Counted from the stretch's first letter, positions 26,955 through 38,100 are shown. The stretch is DNA of 64,000 bases from Cyclobacterium salsum (GCF_010119245.1 NZ_WNKG01000005.1:310001-374000), one strand, 5' to 3'. Notes: a model not told the origin generated them from the sequence alone. Program-made: numbers and translations.

Positions 26955-28343
26955 TCACTTGTCCTGTGGGGTATTTTCAGCCAGAGAAATTTTTCTGGTC
27001 TGAATGTGCCGGTCTATCCAGGATGCCACCGCTTTTCCCTGATCTACCCCGTGCTCGATTGCCGGTAAATAATGGATGCCTCCATAAAACCGGCTGATGG
27101 CAGCTTCTTCAGCAGCTTCCCGAAAGGAGTTAAATTCGCGCGTACCCAGTCCATACTTTACCTCCGTAGAATCCAGGAAAGTGAAGGGTTCTCCCAGTAG
27201 GTCTGTTAGGGCCAGCGAGGCTGCCGTGGAAATCACACTGTGTCCACTGGTATACTCCGGAAAGGGGGGCGTTTGCAACAAAGGAGTCCAGCTCTCATCC
27301 ATGTATTGATTGATGTAGGTTTCAGGCCTTATCAGCACACTTCGGTATTTTTCGTCCCAACAGGAAATAAAGGCATCAAACAGGTAAATGGAAGTGACGG
27401 CCATGGTTTCTGCTGTTTGTTTCCAATTGAGATTCTTGGCTTTCGAGGCAATCCCTGCAATGCCCATCCAATGGCCACCCGGCGTAATTTTCTTCTCCGC
27501 GTACATCACATGTCCTTTGACATTCATTTTATAGGGATTGCAGTCCCAAAAAAAGGCGATTTCTTCCTGATGGTCATCCATCTGATTCCCTGCTTCCATT
27601 ACTTCATAAGCGTCCTGATAAAAACGACTATCCGGAACAGTGTCATATGGAGGGGGAGGGGGAGGAATGAATTGGTCTGCGGAATCTAAAAAGAAGGTTC
27701 TAATTTTATTCCAATGGGGTTCGATCCCTTCCATATAGGCCGGGGGCGTGGGCCGCCAGCTTCCCGGGTCATTTCGAATGGTGTATTTTTCAAATGACCG
27801 GCTTTGGTGGTAGTTGTCCTGAGATGCATAAACCAGGATCTGTTCACCAATGGACTCACCCAAATCAACGGCGGCTTCAAAGTCGGCATTGGGCATGCCT
27901 GCTTCCTGAATTTTCTCAAAAGCAGCATCTCGGTATGCCATCATGTCATCCTCAGAAAAAACCAATTGAGAGGCGACCTTATAATAGGCCGCCAAGGCTG
28001 CCAGATGGAAATTGATCGCTTCGGGATCGCCGTCCATCTGAACCAAAAGGGGATTGGATCCATTCAACTGCCCCAATAAGGAAATATAGGTTTCCGGTGC
28101 TGCCAATACCGCAGCTTCATAGGCGGCTATGGCCGGGTAGGCGTAAATCCGGCTGGCAACCGGAGGAGAAAAAATGTCGTGAACGATGACATCAGTCAGT
28201 TGTCCATTGGCATTAATCAGCAATTGATTCTCCTGCAGCAACGCTTTGTATTCCTCATTGGGAGCACAGGCAGAAAATAGCAATACCCAACTAAAAATGG
28301 CCGTAACCAGGTGTATTCGAAAGTTTTTTGTCACTAGTGTCAT
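26955..28343 (-). CDS. Vanadium-haloperoxidase/PAP2-like lipoprotein (copy A)
   Basis: 462-residue envelope protein of the vanadium-dependent haloperoxidase / PAP2 acid-phosphatase superfamily. The catalytic set is complete: K332-x6-R339-P340 (KYRSVLIRPE), SGH at 366-368 (PEYTSGHS) and SR-x5-H with R418 and H424 (SRFYGGIHY). The N-terminus MTLVTKNFRIHLV ... LLFSAC is a lipoprotein signal. An upstream in-frame ATG at 28385 would bury this signal behind 14 extra residues and overlap the preceding gene, so 28343 is preferred. It is 34 bases after paralogue B, with which it shares long blocks such as FFWDCNP/FWDCNP, PGGHWMGI and FISCWDEKYRS. Halide oxidation versus phosphatase activity cannot be decided from sequence. 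Confidence 0.85.
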   Translation of the reverse strand: MTLVTKNFRIHLVTAIFSWVLLFSACAPNEEYKALLQENQLLINANGQLTDVIVHDIFSPPVASRIYAYPAIAAYEAAVLAAPETYISLLGQLNGSNPLLVQMDGDPEAINFHLAALAAYYKVASQLVFSEDDMMAYRDAAFEKIQEAGMPNADFEAAVDLGESIGEQILVYASQDNYHQSRSFEKYTIRNDPGSWRPTPPAYMEGIEPHWNKIRTFFLDSADQFIPPPPPPYDTVPDSRFYQDAYEVMEAGNQMDDHQEEIAFFWDCNPYKMNVKGHVMYAEKKITPGGHWMGIAGIASKAKNLNWKQTAETMAVTSIYLFDAFISCWDEKYRSVLIRPETYINQYMDESWTPLLQTPPFPEYTSGHSVISTAASLALTDLLGEPFTFLDSTEVKYGLGTREFNSFREAAEEAAISRFYGGIHYLPAIEHGVDQGKAVASWIDRHIQTRKISLAENTPQDK

Positions 28344-28377
28344 TTCATTTGAAATTAACCTAAAGATAGCAAGTGAA

Positions 28378-29751
28378 TCAGTCATTTACCAATAGTGCAT
28401 TTCGTTTGTCCAGGTGTGCCTGGTGTTTTGCCAGGATCCATTCCCCCACTTTTTTTCCCTGATCCTGGCCACGGGTAATGGCATCCATATAGTGAATACC
28501 ACCATAAAGCCTGGAAATACTGGCTTCCTCAGAGGCATGAAGAAAGGATTCGTAATCTCTGGTTCCCAGGCCATATTTCTCTTCCACCGTGTCTGTGTAG
28601 GAAAATTTCTCGCCAAAGAAATGGCTAAGTATGACGGCAGAAGTGGTGGAAATAGTGGAATGTCCGCTAAGGTATTCCGGAAATGGTGGTGTCTGTAGCA
28701 TGGGCTTATATGACGGGTCCAGGTATTTACGGATGGCCGTTTCGGGTCGGATGCGATCGCTCCTGTATTTTTCATCCCAACAACTAATGAAACCATCCAT
28801 TAATCCCATAGCAACGATACTGTTGACTTTCATCGCTTCTTCAAATTCCAAACCGGCTTTTTGACAAGCAATATCCGTGATGCCCATCCAGTGTCCTCCT
28901 GGAGAAATTTGCTTGACTCCTACCATCAAATGACCGGTCTCCTCTAGTGCAAACGGATTGCAATCCCAGAATGCAGCTATTTCACGTTGCTCCTTATTCA
29001 TTTCCAATTCATACACTTCTTGCATTAATTTATAAAACTCCGAATCAGGGTTAGATGAAAAAGGAACCGGCGGTTTGGGCTTAAACTGATCCGAACTACT
29101 AAGCAAAAAGGGCCTTACCGTGTTAAAGTAGGGTTCGACAGGCGCAAAATACCCGGGAGGAGTGGGGTACCATTTGCCTTCTCCGGGAGAGGGCTGGTAG
29201 CGTGGGTAGTTACTGATCTCCCGATACCGATCCGCATTTGCGTATTCCAGTATTTGACTGCTTATAAATTTCCCGTACGTTTTTGCCCGCGAGATTTCCT
29301 GTTCGTCGTAGCCCCAGCTGCTGCAAGAGTCTGCAAAGGACAGCTCAAAGGCCTCCATTTCCGAACCGGAGGGCTGCATGGCTCCTGCGGTGTGGGTCAT
29401 CGCAAAGATAGCACTCATAGGAAGCGAAGGGCTTTCCCAGTCGGGTTGAGTGATGGAATCCAGTCCGTTTAAGAATCCCGAAAAAGAGGGGTTTCCCTCA
29501 CTATTGGTGGCCAATACCTCGTAGCCTGACAGGCAAGCATAGGCGTAGAATCGACCGGCAAGTGGAGGATTGGTGATATCATGCACCATTAAATCCGTCA
29601 TTTTTTCGGTGACCCATCCAATGCTTTCGGCCGGCAAAGGTTTTTTTTCTCCCGTCGGCTGACAAGAAAAAAATAACGAAACCACCATGATGCCCATCAC
29701 GAGCCGGGTGGCCAAATTTCGTTTTATGAGTGACTTGCCTTTTAGATTCAT
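28378..29751 (-). CDS. Vanadium-haloperoxidase/PAP2-like lipoprotein (copy B)
   Basis: 457-residue paralogue of the following gene. The signal peptide ends in the lipobox SLFFSC (Cys about 30). The vanadate or phosphate site is complete: K328-x6-RP (KYRSDRIRPE), SGH at 362-364 (PEYLSGHS), and R414 with H420 (SRLYGGIHY). It follows the CRTAC1-like gene by 12 bases and precedes copy A by 34 bases, giving a three-gene unit. The two copies are clearly diverged outside the catalytic core, so the duplication is old rather than recent. The mature protein should be anchored to the periplasmic or outer-membrane face. Substrate unknown. Confidence 0.86.
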   Translation of the reverse strand: MNLKGKSLIKRNLATRLVMGIMVVSLFFSCQPTGEKKPLPAESIGWVTEKMTDLMVHDITNPPLAGRFYAYACLSGYEVLATNSEGNPSFSGFLNGLDSITQPDWESPSLPMSAIFAMTHTAGAMQPSGSEMEAFELSFADSCSSWGYDEQEISRAKTYGKFISSQILEYANADRYREISNYPRYQPSPGEGKWYPTPPGYFAPVEPYFNTVRPFLLSSSDQFKPKPPVPFSSNPDSEFYKLMQEVYELEMNKEQREIAAFWDCNPFALEETGHLMVGVKQISPGGHWMGITDIACQKAGLEFEEAMKVNSIVAMGLMDGFISCWDEKYRSDRIRPETAIRKYLDPSYKPMLQTPPFPEYLSGHSTISTTSAVILSHFFGEKFSYTDTVEEKYGLGTRDYESFLHASEEASISRLYGGIHYMDAITRGQDQGKKVGEWILAKHQAHLDKRNALLVND

Positions 29752-29763
29752 TTATGGTTTAAT

Positions 29764-32700
29764 TTACTGGTTCTGTAGGCGATAGGCAACCACGGACCCC
29801 TGATTGATTCCGACCAATAGGTTCCCGTTGATTATTTCCATACTTCGCACATCTCCCTTGGTGGTAAGACCGGATCTTTTTTGAGGTAAATACCGAAAGT
29901 TACCGTTGCCGTCTCCCATCAGAACGGTGCCGTAATTGGCATCGTATTTACCAAAACGTAATCGGGCCCTATCAATGTTCCCTCCCAGAATTAAATCCAT
30001 ATGACCATCCTTATTCAGATCCCCACTTTCTATCGAAAAAACCGGTGAAAATTGGGCTTCTACTGGCAACGATTTTTTTTCCAGCAATTGATTCCCGGTG
30101 CTGACAAACAAACAGGTTTCTAATGTTGTAGCCTTTAGGTATCCAGCATTTTCAAGTTCTTTTTCAGAAAAAATATTTTCCAGCTTTGCCTCGGAAAAGC
30201 TTTCATAATCCGTAAACCTGGTTCTCATCATTGAAATCTGGTCCAGAAGTTCGTCCCGGGTAAGGTATGGATAGGGCTCCCCGTCGATGTAAAAGCTCAG
30301 AATCGGATCGATTGCACCATTATTATCAAAATCCTTATAATACATTTCCGCTGGCTCGGCTTTACTGGCCTTTACCTGGCTGTTTAGCCCATGGTTTCCC
30401 AGCACCAAATCCGGTTTGCCATCGGCATTCACATCTCCTACATGCAACCTGTTCCACCAACCGTGCTGGGGTTCCGCAAAATACTTTTCAGAAGAACGAA
30501 GAAGTCTACCCCCTTGGTTTTCAAATACGGAAATAGGCATCCATTCTCCCACCACGACCAGCTCGGTAGTTCCGTCGTTGTGGAGGTCCACCCAAGCGGC
30601 ATCGGTGACTAGCCCAAGACTGGAAAGTTCCGGGCACCAATCGGTTGTTTTGTCTGCCATTTTTCCAAGTCCTTCGTTAAGGAGCAGGTAGCTTTGAGGA
30701 ATTTCCGGGTACCTTCCCGGGATCACCCTGCCGCCGACAAAAATGTCTTGAAGCCCGTCATTGTTGATATCATGTGCGGCGAGGGCACCGGTGCTTGTCA
30801 GCATTTCCGGTAGCAGATCGGTTGACCGGGAGAAATTTCCCTGCCCGTCGTTTACATAGAGCCTGTCTTGTAATAAAGGGTCTTCCGGTAACAGGGAACC
30901 GTATCCACCACTGCCCACGTACAGGTCGGCATGGCCGTCGCCTGTAAAATCGTCCAAAAGTGCGTCTGTATCCTGGTAATCCCGATCATTATCCAAATCG
31001 GGATTGCTTTTTATCCGGAAGCTTCCATCGATTTGTTGAAGGTAGATTTTCCCTGCCTGTCCCATTTCTCCTCCTACAAAAAGATCGTCCAGACCGTCTC
31101 CATTTAGGTCGGCTCGTTTCATCACCGGACCTGAGAAAGAAATGGGATTGACCAGGAGCGGCTGCCGCTTAAAATCATTGATGGTGTTAGCAGGTGACTG
31201 ATGTTCGATTGGAGAGGGGATTTCTACAAAAAGTGCAGGGGGCTCTTCAGTACCCGGCAACCTGTCCACGGCATTTTCCTGCATCAGGCTTAGGGTTTGG
31301 TTGCTTTGAATATCGAATATTTTTTCAGACAATCCCCCAGGCCAGGTAACCACCAGTGAATCAATCCGCGCCACTTCTCCCAAACCAAAATGCAGCGTAG
31401 GAGATACGCTCGACTGGTACCCTCTGGTTGGCATTTGTTCAAGCGTTTGCAGCTGATCTCCATGATAGAGCCATACCTTTGCACCTACACCCTGACTATT
31501 TCCAGCAGTTCCATTTAACTTAACCTTTAAATAACGGTTATTTTTGGCCAACGAATCCGAATTGTTTTGGTAGATAAAAGCGGGCTGGTTGATGTTATTG
31601 ATGATTAGGTCCAGGTCACCATCATTATCCAGGTCGGCGTAGGCTGCACCATTGCTATTGGCATTTTGGTCGACCCCCCATTCTTCCGATTTTTTTTCGA
31701 ATTGCAATCCGTCTTTATTCTTGAAAATATAATTCGCTAAATCCGAAGAAGGCATGCTTTGCACCAATTCCAGAATGTTCTCTCTCCGTAACCCATTTTG
31801 ATTGTTCTTTAGGTAGTCGGCCATGTATTTTAAGAAATCCTGATTGGTGTAGTCCCGGAAATATCCGTTTGTAACATATAAGTCTTTATGCCCGTCATTG
31901 TCGAAATCTGCCAGTAAGGCAGCCCAGCTCCAATCGGTGTTGGAAACCCCGGCTACCTGTCCTACTTCACTATACAAGCCATTTCCATGGTTGATATGGA
32001 GCATGTTCCGCATGTACTGATGGTGAAAACCAACATTTAGCTTGTATTCAAATTTTTCGTAATTATCCGGAGCCATCAATAATTTTTGCCGTTTGTTACC
32101 TTCCGGCAGCATGTCAAGTGTGAAAATATCCGGATACCCGTCATTGTTAATGTCAGCGATATCATTGCCCATGGAAAAATGAGAGGTATGGCCCATGGCA
32201 TCGCCAATCACGTCGGTAAAGGTTCCATCGCCGTTATTCAGGTAGAGGTAATCCGGTGCCGTATAATCATTACTGACGTAGATATCCATCCACCCATCAC
32301 CATTAACATCGGAGATTCCGGCACCTAATCCATAGGAAAGAGCCACCTGCTGAATACCCGCTTCCCGGGTGATTTCTGTAAAACTGTTACCGTCGTTTCG
32401 AAAAAGTTGTGGTCCTGCCGGATCGGTGTTTTTCAGGATTTCGGCCGTGCTGGATTCGTCCAGTACCGGTAGGGATTTTGGATTATGGTTGAGTAAAAAC
32501 AAATCCATATCCCCATCATTGTCAAAATCAAAAAAGCTGGCTTGTGTGCTGGTAGCCTCACTATCGATACCAAATTGGGCTGCCATTTCTTTGAAAATAG
32601 GAATTCCCTGTTCATTTGGACCTTGATTGATATACAATTCATTTTTCCGTTTTTCAGGAGGTAAGCTCCCGGAATAGCAGACATAAATATCCAGTAGGCC

Positions 32701-33093
32701 GTCTCCGTCTACATCGGCAAAAGTCACGCCTGTTTTCCAGGGTCCCGGTCGCGTTTGCACGCCGGCAGTATGGGTAACATCTTCGAATTTCATATTTCCC
32801 CGATTCAGGTAGAGCCGGTTTTCCACCATGTTTCCCGAGAAATACACGTCATCAAACCCATCTCCATTCAGGTCGCCGATAGCCACACCTCCGCCATTAT
32901 AAAAATATTCATACACCAGTATGTTCGTGTTCAATCCTTCGGTAAGGGTATTTTCAAAATCCACACCGGTGGCATCCGTCGATAAGAGCGTAAATTGCTT
33001 TATTTCAGGTGTTTTTTCTACTTCCTCCTGGCAGGAAAAAGAGATAATAAGGAATCCAAAAAGCTGTATTTTATAAAGGACTTTATTGTACAT
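29764..33093 (-). CDS. CRTAC1-like FG-GAP/ASPIC-UnbV lipoprotein
   Basis: 1109-residue envelope protein. The signal MYNKVLYKIQLFGFLIISFSC is a lipoprotein leader with Cys21; the frame continues upstream to a TTG, but the ATG at 33093 gives the better signal. FG-GAP/VCBS calcium-binding repeats (DxNxDGxxDxx) fill about residues 55-480, for example DVNGDGWMDIYVSNDY and DINNDGYPDIFTLD. An ASPIC/UnbV domain lies at about 530-610 (GVGAKVWLYHGD, TRGYQSS, VTWPGG). A second set of FG-GAP repeats covers about 650-1100. The fold is expected to be a beta-propeller used for binding. It begins a unit with the two haloperoxidase-like genes, downstream of SusCD but separated by a terminator. Confidence 0.9.
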   Translation of the reverse strand: MYNKVLYKIQLFGFLIISFSCQEEVEKTPEIKQFTLLSTDATGVDFENTLTEGLNTNILVYEYFYNGGGVAIGDLNGDGFDDVYFSGNMVENRLYLNRGNMKFEDVTHTAGVQTRPGPWKTGVTFADVDGDGLLDIYVCYSGSLPPEKRKNELYINQGPNEQGIPIFKEMAAQFGIDSEATSTQASFFDFDNDGDMDLFLLNHNPKSLPVLDESSTAEILKNTDPAGPQLFRNDGNSFTEITREAGIQQVALSYGLGAGISDVNGDGWMDIYVSNDYTAPDYLYLNNGDGTFTDVIGDAMGHTSHFSMGNDIADINNDGYPDIFTLDMLPEGNKRQKLLMAPDNYEKFEYKLNVGFHHQYMRNMLHINHGNGLYSEVGQVAGVSNTDWSWAALLADFDNDGHKDLYVTNGYFRDYTNQDFLKYMADYLKNNQNGLRRENILELVQSMPSSDLANYIFKNKDGLQFEKKSEEWGVDQNANSNGAAYADLDNDGDLDLIINNINQPAFIYQNNSDSLAKNNRYLKVKLNGTAGNSQGVGAKVWLYHGDQLQTLEQMPTRGYQSSVSPTLHFGLGEVARIDSLVVTWPGGLSEKIFDIQSNQTLSLMQENAVDRLPGTEEPPALFVEIPSPIEHQSPANTINDFKRQPLLVNPISFSGPVMKRADLNGDGLDDLFVGGEMGQAGKIYLQQIDGSFRIKSNPDLDNDRDYQDTDALLDDFTGDGHADLYVGSGGYGSLLPEDPLLQDRLYVNDGQGNFSRSTDLLPEMLTSTGALAAHDINNDGLQDIFVGGRVIPGRYPEIPQSYLLLNEGLGKMADKTTDWCPELSSLGLVTDAAWVDLHNDGTTELVVVGEWMPISVFENQGGRLLRSSEKYFAEPQHGWWNRLHVGDVNADGKPDLVLGNHGLNSQVKASKAEPAEMYYKDFDNNGAIDPILSFYIDGEPYPYLTRDELLDQISMMRTRFTDYESFSEAKLENIFSEKELENAGYLKATTLETCLFVSTGNQLLEKKSLPVEAQFSPVFSIESGDLNKDGHMDLILGGNIDRARLRFGKYDANYGTVLMGDGNGNFRYLPQKRSGLTTKGDVRSMEIINGNLLVGINQGSVVAYRLQNQ

Positions 33094-33114
33094 AGGGATG
33101 ACTAGATGATCATG

Positions 33115-33122
33115 CAAATATA
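33115..33122 (-). promoter_or_regulatory. Candidate -7 element for the CRTAC1-like unit
   Basis: Minus-strand TATATTTG is an exact TAnnTTTG match, 21 bases before the chosen ATG at 33093. No TTG lies at the -33 distance. Together with the terminator at 33218-33247 it suggests this unit can be transcribed separately from SusCD. Confidence 0.4.
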
Positions 33123-33217
33123 GAAATAATTGGGGAGCTTCCTGGGATTTTGTGCCTGGGATGCAGCATGTTCCGGGGTTAATAGTAGAAAGGGTAGCAG
33201 ATGGCAGCTATTAGCGC

Positions 33218-33247
33218 AAAAAAAAGGCGATCCATGGATCGCCTTTT
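33218..33247 (-). terminator. Terminator after susD-like gene
   Basis: A perfect 12-bp stem, AAAAGGCGATCC / GGATCGCCTTTT with a two-base loop, is followed on the minus strand by a run of eight T (33225-33218). It lies 26 bases after the SusD stop and closes the SusCD transcript before the CRTAC1-like gene. Confidence 0.85.
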
Positions 33248-33273
33248 AAAATAAATGAGTCTATCGAAATGTA

Positions 33274-35136
33274 TTAATCCTCGTAACCCGGATTTTGAAT
33301 AAGGTTTTCGTTTCGCTGGGATTCATCAAAACTGATGGGCATCCAGTACATCTTATCCAACCATAACCTGTTTTCCTTACCCGGATCAATCTCGATCACC
33401 TCATAGGAGTAATCGTAAAATTCAGGATCGTAACGGTAAATGGAAAGCTCCCTGCCCGGCTTGAGGGTACCCACGATACTGATGCCATTGGGCTGTCGTC
33501 CCTGTGTTTCAGGAGCGATCATCCAACGTCTGGCATCGTAATAACGCTGTTCCTCGTGGACCATTTCCTTACGTTTTTCGTTGATGAAAATGTTCCACAA
33601 TTCTTCACCTGAGGCGGTTACTGCTGGCAATCCGGCTCTGAATCGGATTTTGTTCAGCCAATTTCTGGCTTCTTCATCGTTACCCAGGGCAATATTGGCT
33701 TCCACGTAATTAAAGATCACTTCTGTGAATCGGATGTGGGGCCATGGGATTTCCTGCCAGGTATTCTGGTCTACAAAATTTGGATCCGGCTCAATGAATT
33801 TCCGTAGGTAATAGCCGGTATAACTACCGTTCCAATCTTCAATGGGGCTATTTCGGGTATCTAATCCAAAATGCGTTACTTTTTCACCTTGACTATTTAC
33901 CACCTCATAGGTGCCGGTCTGTATTTGTCCCAGTGGATCTCTTGCCTGGTTGGCAGAAGAACGTGGCTTCCATGGCGCTCCTTCGTAAAGGAAAGTAGCA
34001 TAAAACCGAGGCTCACGACCTTCATAGGGTGCACCGGCGTGTTCTTCATTATCCCAGTCAAAATCGCTGCCATCCATCATTTGGTAGTCATCGATCAATA
34101 ATTGAACAGGGGTATTTCCCGCCCAGTTGTTGTAACCGTTAGGACCGTTGTGCAAGCCGTGACGACCACCCCATTCTGGTTTCTGTGAAAGGAAGTACCT
34201 TCCAAAAATCATCTCTTGTTCTCCTCCATTTCTGGAAAGGGAATTGTTGATGTAGGTTTGGGTGGCTTCCTCCGGAGATAAGGGCTCGGTCAGGTCAAGC
34301 ATGTTTCCACTTGCCTTGTCCAGCACTTCCTTCGCTGCATCCAGTGCATTTTGGTATCTTTGATCTTGGTTACCAGAGGTATATCCGATCAGTTCCTTGT
34401 ATTGATACCCGCTAATTACATCCGAGTTAGCAGAGGCGGTAGGCATGTCATGTAAATCGGATGCGGCGTAAATCAATACCCTTGACTTCAAGGCTAACGC
34501 TGCGATCTCATTGGCCCTTCCGCGGATGGGATTGTGATCACTCAACAAATCCGCAGCCATGTCCAGGTCGGAAACGATGAAATTTACTACCTCCTCAAAC
34601 GTATTACGGGGAAGCGCATAGGTCTCCTCATCCAGAGTAAAGGTACGATCTGCAATTGGAACAGCTCCGAAATTCCTCAATAACTGATGGTGGAAATAAG
34701 CACGCATAAAGGTAGCCTCTCCCAATAAGCGATCGGCTATACCTCCGTCATTAGAGAAGTCCGGGTCGGTAAGGTTTTCGATCGCAATGTTCGTAGCCCG
34801 AAGGCTATTGTACATGTTTGGCCAATTTCGGGTTCCGTCGATCCAACCGGGATTTTGAGGGTTGGAACGTGCTTCCGTGACGGTGGTGATATTTCTGCCC
34901 GGATGAGTAAAGATGGCCTCATCCGTCAGGGATGCCAAGGCCTGTTCATTGAATCCGCCTTGTCCCAAACCGGTGTAGAGGTCGGTTACAAAGGCTTCTG
35001 CAAGCCCTGCATCTGTCCATACGGCAGATTCAGATACTTCTCCTAATGGCTGGGTATTCAAAAACTCCTCATCACAAGAGAAATTGAGAAAAGAAATGGC
35101 GAGACCCAACCCTAAATATTTTATATTTTTCATCAT
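33274..35136 (-). CDS. SusD/RagB family nutrient-binding lipoprotein
   Basis: 620-residue outer-membrane lipoprotein that captures substrate and closes as a lid over its SusC partner. The leader is MMKNIKYLGLGLAISFLNFSC, with the lipidated Cys near 22 and then DEEFLNTQPLGEVSES, typical of the family. TPR-like helices occur through the middle (MRAYFHHQLLRNFGAVPI), and the C-terminal RagB/SusD domain carries EVIFNYVEANIALG, LNKIRFRAGLP and NEKRKEMVHEEQRYYDARRW. Start: an in-frame TTG lies two codons before the ATG at 35136, and another ATG follows directly. It begins 17 bases after the SusC stop. Substrate not evident; no glycoside hydrolase or sulfatase gene is nearby. Confidence 0.95.
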   Translation of the reverse strand: MMKNIKYLGLGLAISFLNFSCDEEFLNTQPLGEVSESAVWTDAGLAEAFVTDLYTGLGQGGFNEQALASLTDEAIFTHPGRNITTVTEARSNPQNPGWIDGTRNWPNMYNSLRATNIAIENLTDPDFSNDGGIADRLLGEATFMRAYFHHQLLRNFGAVPIADRTFTLDEETYALPRNTFEEVVNFIVSDLDMAADLLSDHNPIRGRANEIAALALKSRVLIYAASDLHDMPTASANSDVISGYQYKELIGYTSGNQDQRYQNALDAAKEVLDKASGNMLDLTEPLSPEEATQTYINNSLSRNGGEQEMIFGRYFLSQKPEWGGRHGLHNGPNGYNNWAGNTPVQLLIDDYQMMDGSDFDWDNEEHAGAPYEGREPRFYATFLYEGAPWKPRSSANQARDPLGQIQTGTYEVVNSQGEKVTHFGLDTRNSPIEDWNGSYTGYYLRKFIEPDPNFVDQNTWQEIPWPHIRFTEVIFNYVEANIALGNDEEARNWLNKIRFRAGLPAVTASGEELWNIFINEKRKEMVHEEQRYYDARRWMIAPETQGRQPNGISIVGTLKPGRELSIYRYDPEFYDYSYEVIEIDPGKENRLWLDKMYWMPISFDESQRNENLIQNPGYED

Positions 35137-35153
35137 ATTCAACGTTTTTGGAT

Positions 35154-38100
35154 TTAGAATGTAACAGACAAACCTGCATTGATTACCCTGGCCTGTGGAT
35201 AGTACTGACCGGTTGCATTATCAGATTCCGGATCGTATACCTTTAACTTATCCCAAGTGAGCAGGTTTAGCCCGTTGGCATAAAATCTCAGGTTGCTGAT
35301 ACCAAACCTTTCTCCAACCTGCTGAGGTACGGTATACCCAACTTCCAGGTTTTTCAAACGAATGTAGTCGGAACTTCTGTACCAGAAATCGTTTCCTCCG
35401 GAGTAATACTGGTCGCTTCGGTTAGCAATTCTTGGATACTCCGTGCTTTCGTTATCAATGGTCCATCTGTTTTCATAAAACTCCAACAGGTAGTTACCGA
35501 TGTTACCGGATTCTCCCAGACTAACCAGTGCAATGGCACCAGCCGCTCCCTGGAAAAGTACAGACATGTCCCAATTCCTAAAGGTGGCATTCATATTGAC
35601 ACCTCCCTGAAGACGGGGAATACTGTTTCGGTCTAACCGTACCCGATCCAAAGGCGTAATGGCACCGTCACCATCGTAATCTTTAAACCGCATATCTCCC
35701 GGACGTAGTTGGTTGGTAATGTCCGTGTAATCCAGTGTTTCGGCTTCAATGGCATCTTCATTAGCGAAAACACCGTCGTAAAGGTAAACCGGGGCAGGAG
35801 TATTCATAGGCTTGCCAGTGGATCGTTGCCAATCCGGTGCTCCCGGAGGCTCGTCCCAGAAAAGGATTTTGTTTTTTGCATAACCCCCATTAGCACTGAT
35901 GCTGTAGGACAGGTCTCCAGCTTGACCGCGGTATCCGAGGTTGAAATCAAAACCTTTGTTTTCAACTTCTCCAATGTTTTCTGCCGGAAGTAGTGCTGAA
36001 AGCCCACTTGATTGGGGAACAGAAGCATTTTTTCTCCAAAGGATATTGGTTCGTTTATTATAGAAGTAATCTAACTCGAAGAATATTTGTCCCTGAAGCA
36101 GCTGCCCTTCCAATCCAATGTTGGAGTTGTTGGCCACTTCCCAGGTAATGGCCGTGTTAGGTACTCTTGTTTCAAACAAGGTCTTTGCCTCGGTGTTTTC
36201 CAGAATTTGACTTCTGAATCCATAGGTAGATAAAAACTGATACTCTTGTAAGGAACCACCGAAGAAAATCTGGTCGTTACCCATTTGACCCCAGGAACCT
36301 CTCAACTTCAAGAAGTCCATCACAGGGACGTTGTTTTTCCAGAAATTTTCTTCCGAAATCACCCATCCTGCCATCACACCCGGAAAGAAACCGAATCGGG
36401 TAGGCTCCGGGAAAATATAGGAACCATCGTATCTCCAAAGGAATTCAAACAGGTATTTTTCCTGGTAATTATAGGCTACCCGACCAAAGTAATTGAGACG
36501 AGCACGCTCAAAGGCACCACCACCATTGTCTTTTTCAGCATCGCCACCGGCAAACATCTGATCAATGGCAGGAGAAATAAAGTACCTTCTATAGGCAAAG
36601 AAATCGTCTCCCTCCACGGTTTCCTGGTTTACACCGGCCAAGGCATTTATTACATGGTCCCCGATTTGCTTCTCGTAACTAAACACACCTCCCAGGAGGA
36701 TGTTCAATTGGTTGATATTGGTTTGTCTTAACCGGGGCTCTGCAGGCCCTCTTTCGCTGGGCACCAGGACAGGAGTAACGCCATCCTCTTCAAACCCATT
36801 ACCTCGCTGATACAAAATCCAGGGAGTTTCCCATCTTTTTTGAAACCTGCTCAGGTTATCCACGGCCGCAGTTCCCTGAAATTTCAAACCTTCCACCCCA
36901 GGAATTTTGATATTCAGTGCACCGTTGGTTTGGAAATAATTTCGGGTATCCCGGTCGTAGCCGGTGGCGTTGGTAGTGATGACTACCGGATTTTCTCCGT
37001 TTTCAATGTCCGGTCCGGGTCGGCCATCAGGCCAGAAGGCTGGCTCATGGGGCTTTCCTCGCATCTGCATTCTAAAGATGGCTCCGGCACCCCGGGTAGG
37101 GAAGAACCGATATTCCTGACGCGCTAAAACCCCTAATTGCAAATCGATGTATTCATTGATTTTTGCATCCAGGTTGATCCGCATGTCGTACTGCTTGTAA
37201 CCGGTGGCGGAATTTTTGTAATAAGCATCCTGGTTTTGATATCCCAGAGAGGCCATGTATCGTAGATTTTCCGATCCACCATTCAATTGTAAGTTATGCC
37301 GTACCTGCGGCGACCATGTTTTCAAGGTTTCTCCGTACCAGTCCGTGTTGGGATAATTCCAGGGATCTGTTCCCGCTCTGTGCAAAGCTAACGCCTCAGG
37401 ACTGAAAGGAGCTGTTCTTTCTTGACCGTCTGGCCGGGTGTAGGTACCTGTAGAACGAAAGGCATCGGTAGCTGATCGCCATTCACTGACAGGTAGTTCG
37501 TACACACTCAGGTCATTCAACATTTCTCCATACTGAGCCGCATCTGCCAGTTCGGGGATAACGGTAGGCTGGGCAAAGCCCTGGTTGAACTGATAGGTTA
37601 ATTCAGGTTTGCCTTCTTTTCCTCTTTTGGTAGTAACGAGAATTACCCCGTTTGCTGCTCTGGCTCCATAAATAGCGGCAGAAGCATCTTTCAATACGGA
37701 GATGGTCTCGATGTCATTTGGATTAAGTCTGTCAATACCACCTGCTCGGGCAGGGATACCGTCAATTACGATTAGGGCATCGTTATTACCAAGGGTATTT
37801 GAACCCCGAATACGAATTCCAGCACCATCATAGCCTGGCTCCCCGCTTCGGTTTACGGCAATTACTCCGGCCATTCGACCAGCAATGGAGTTGGTAAGGT
37901 TCATGGCAGGTGATTTCACCAAATCAGCACCTTCTACGGTCGCTACGGACCCCGTGATGGTTTCCTTTTTTTGCTCTCCGTAGCCGACTACCACCACCTC
38001 ATTCAGGGACTGCATGTCCGGCGCAAGGGTAACGTCAATGGTACTCTGGTTTCCAATCGCAACTTCCTGCTTAATAAAACCCACAAAGGAAAAAACCAGC

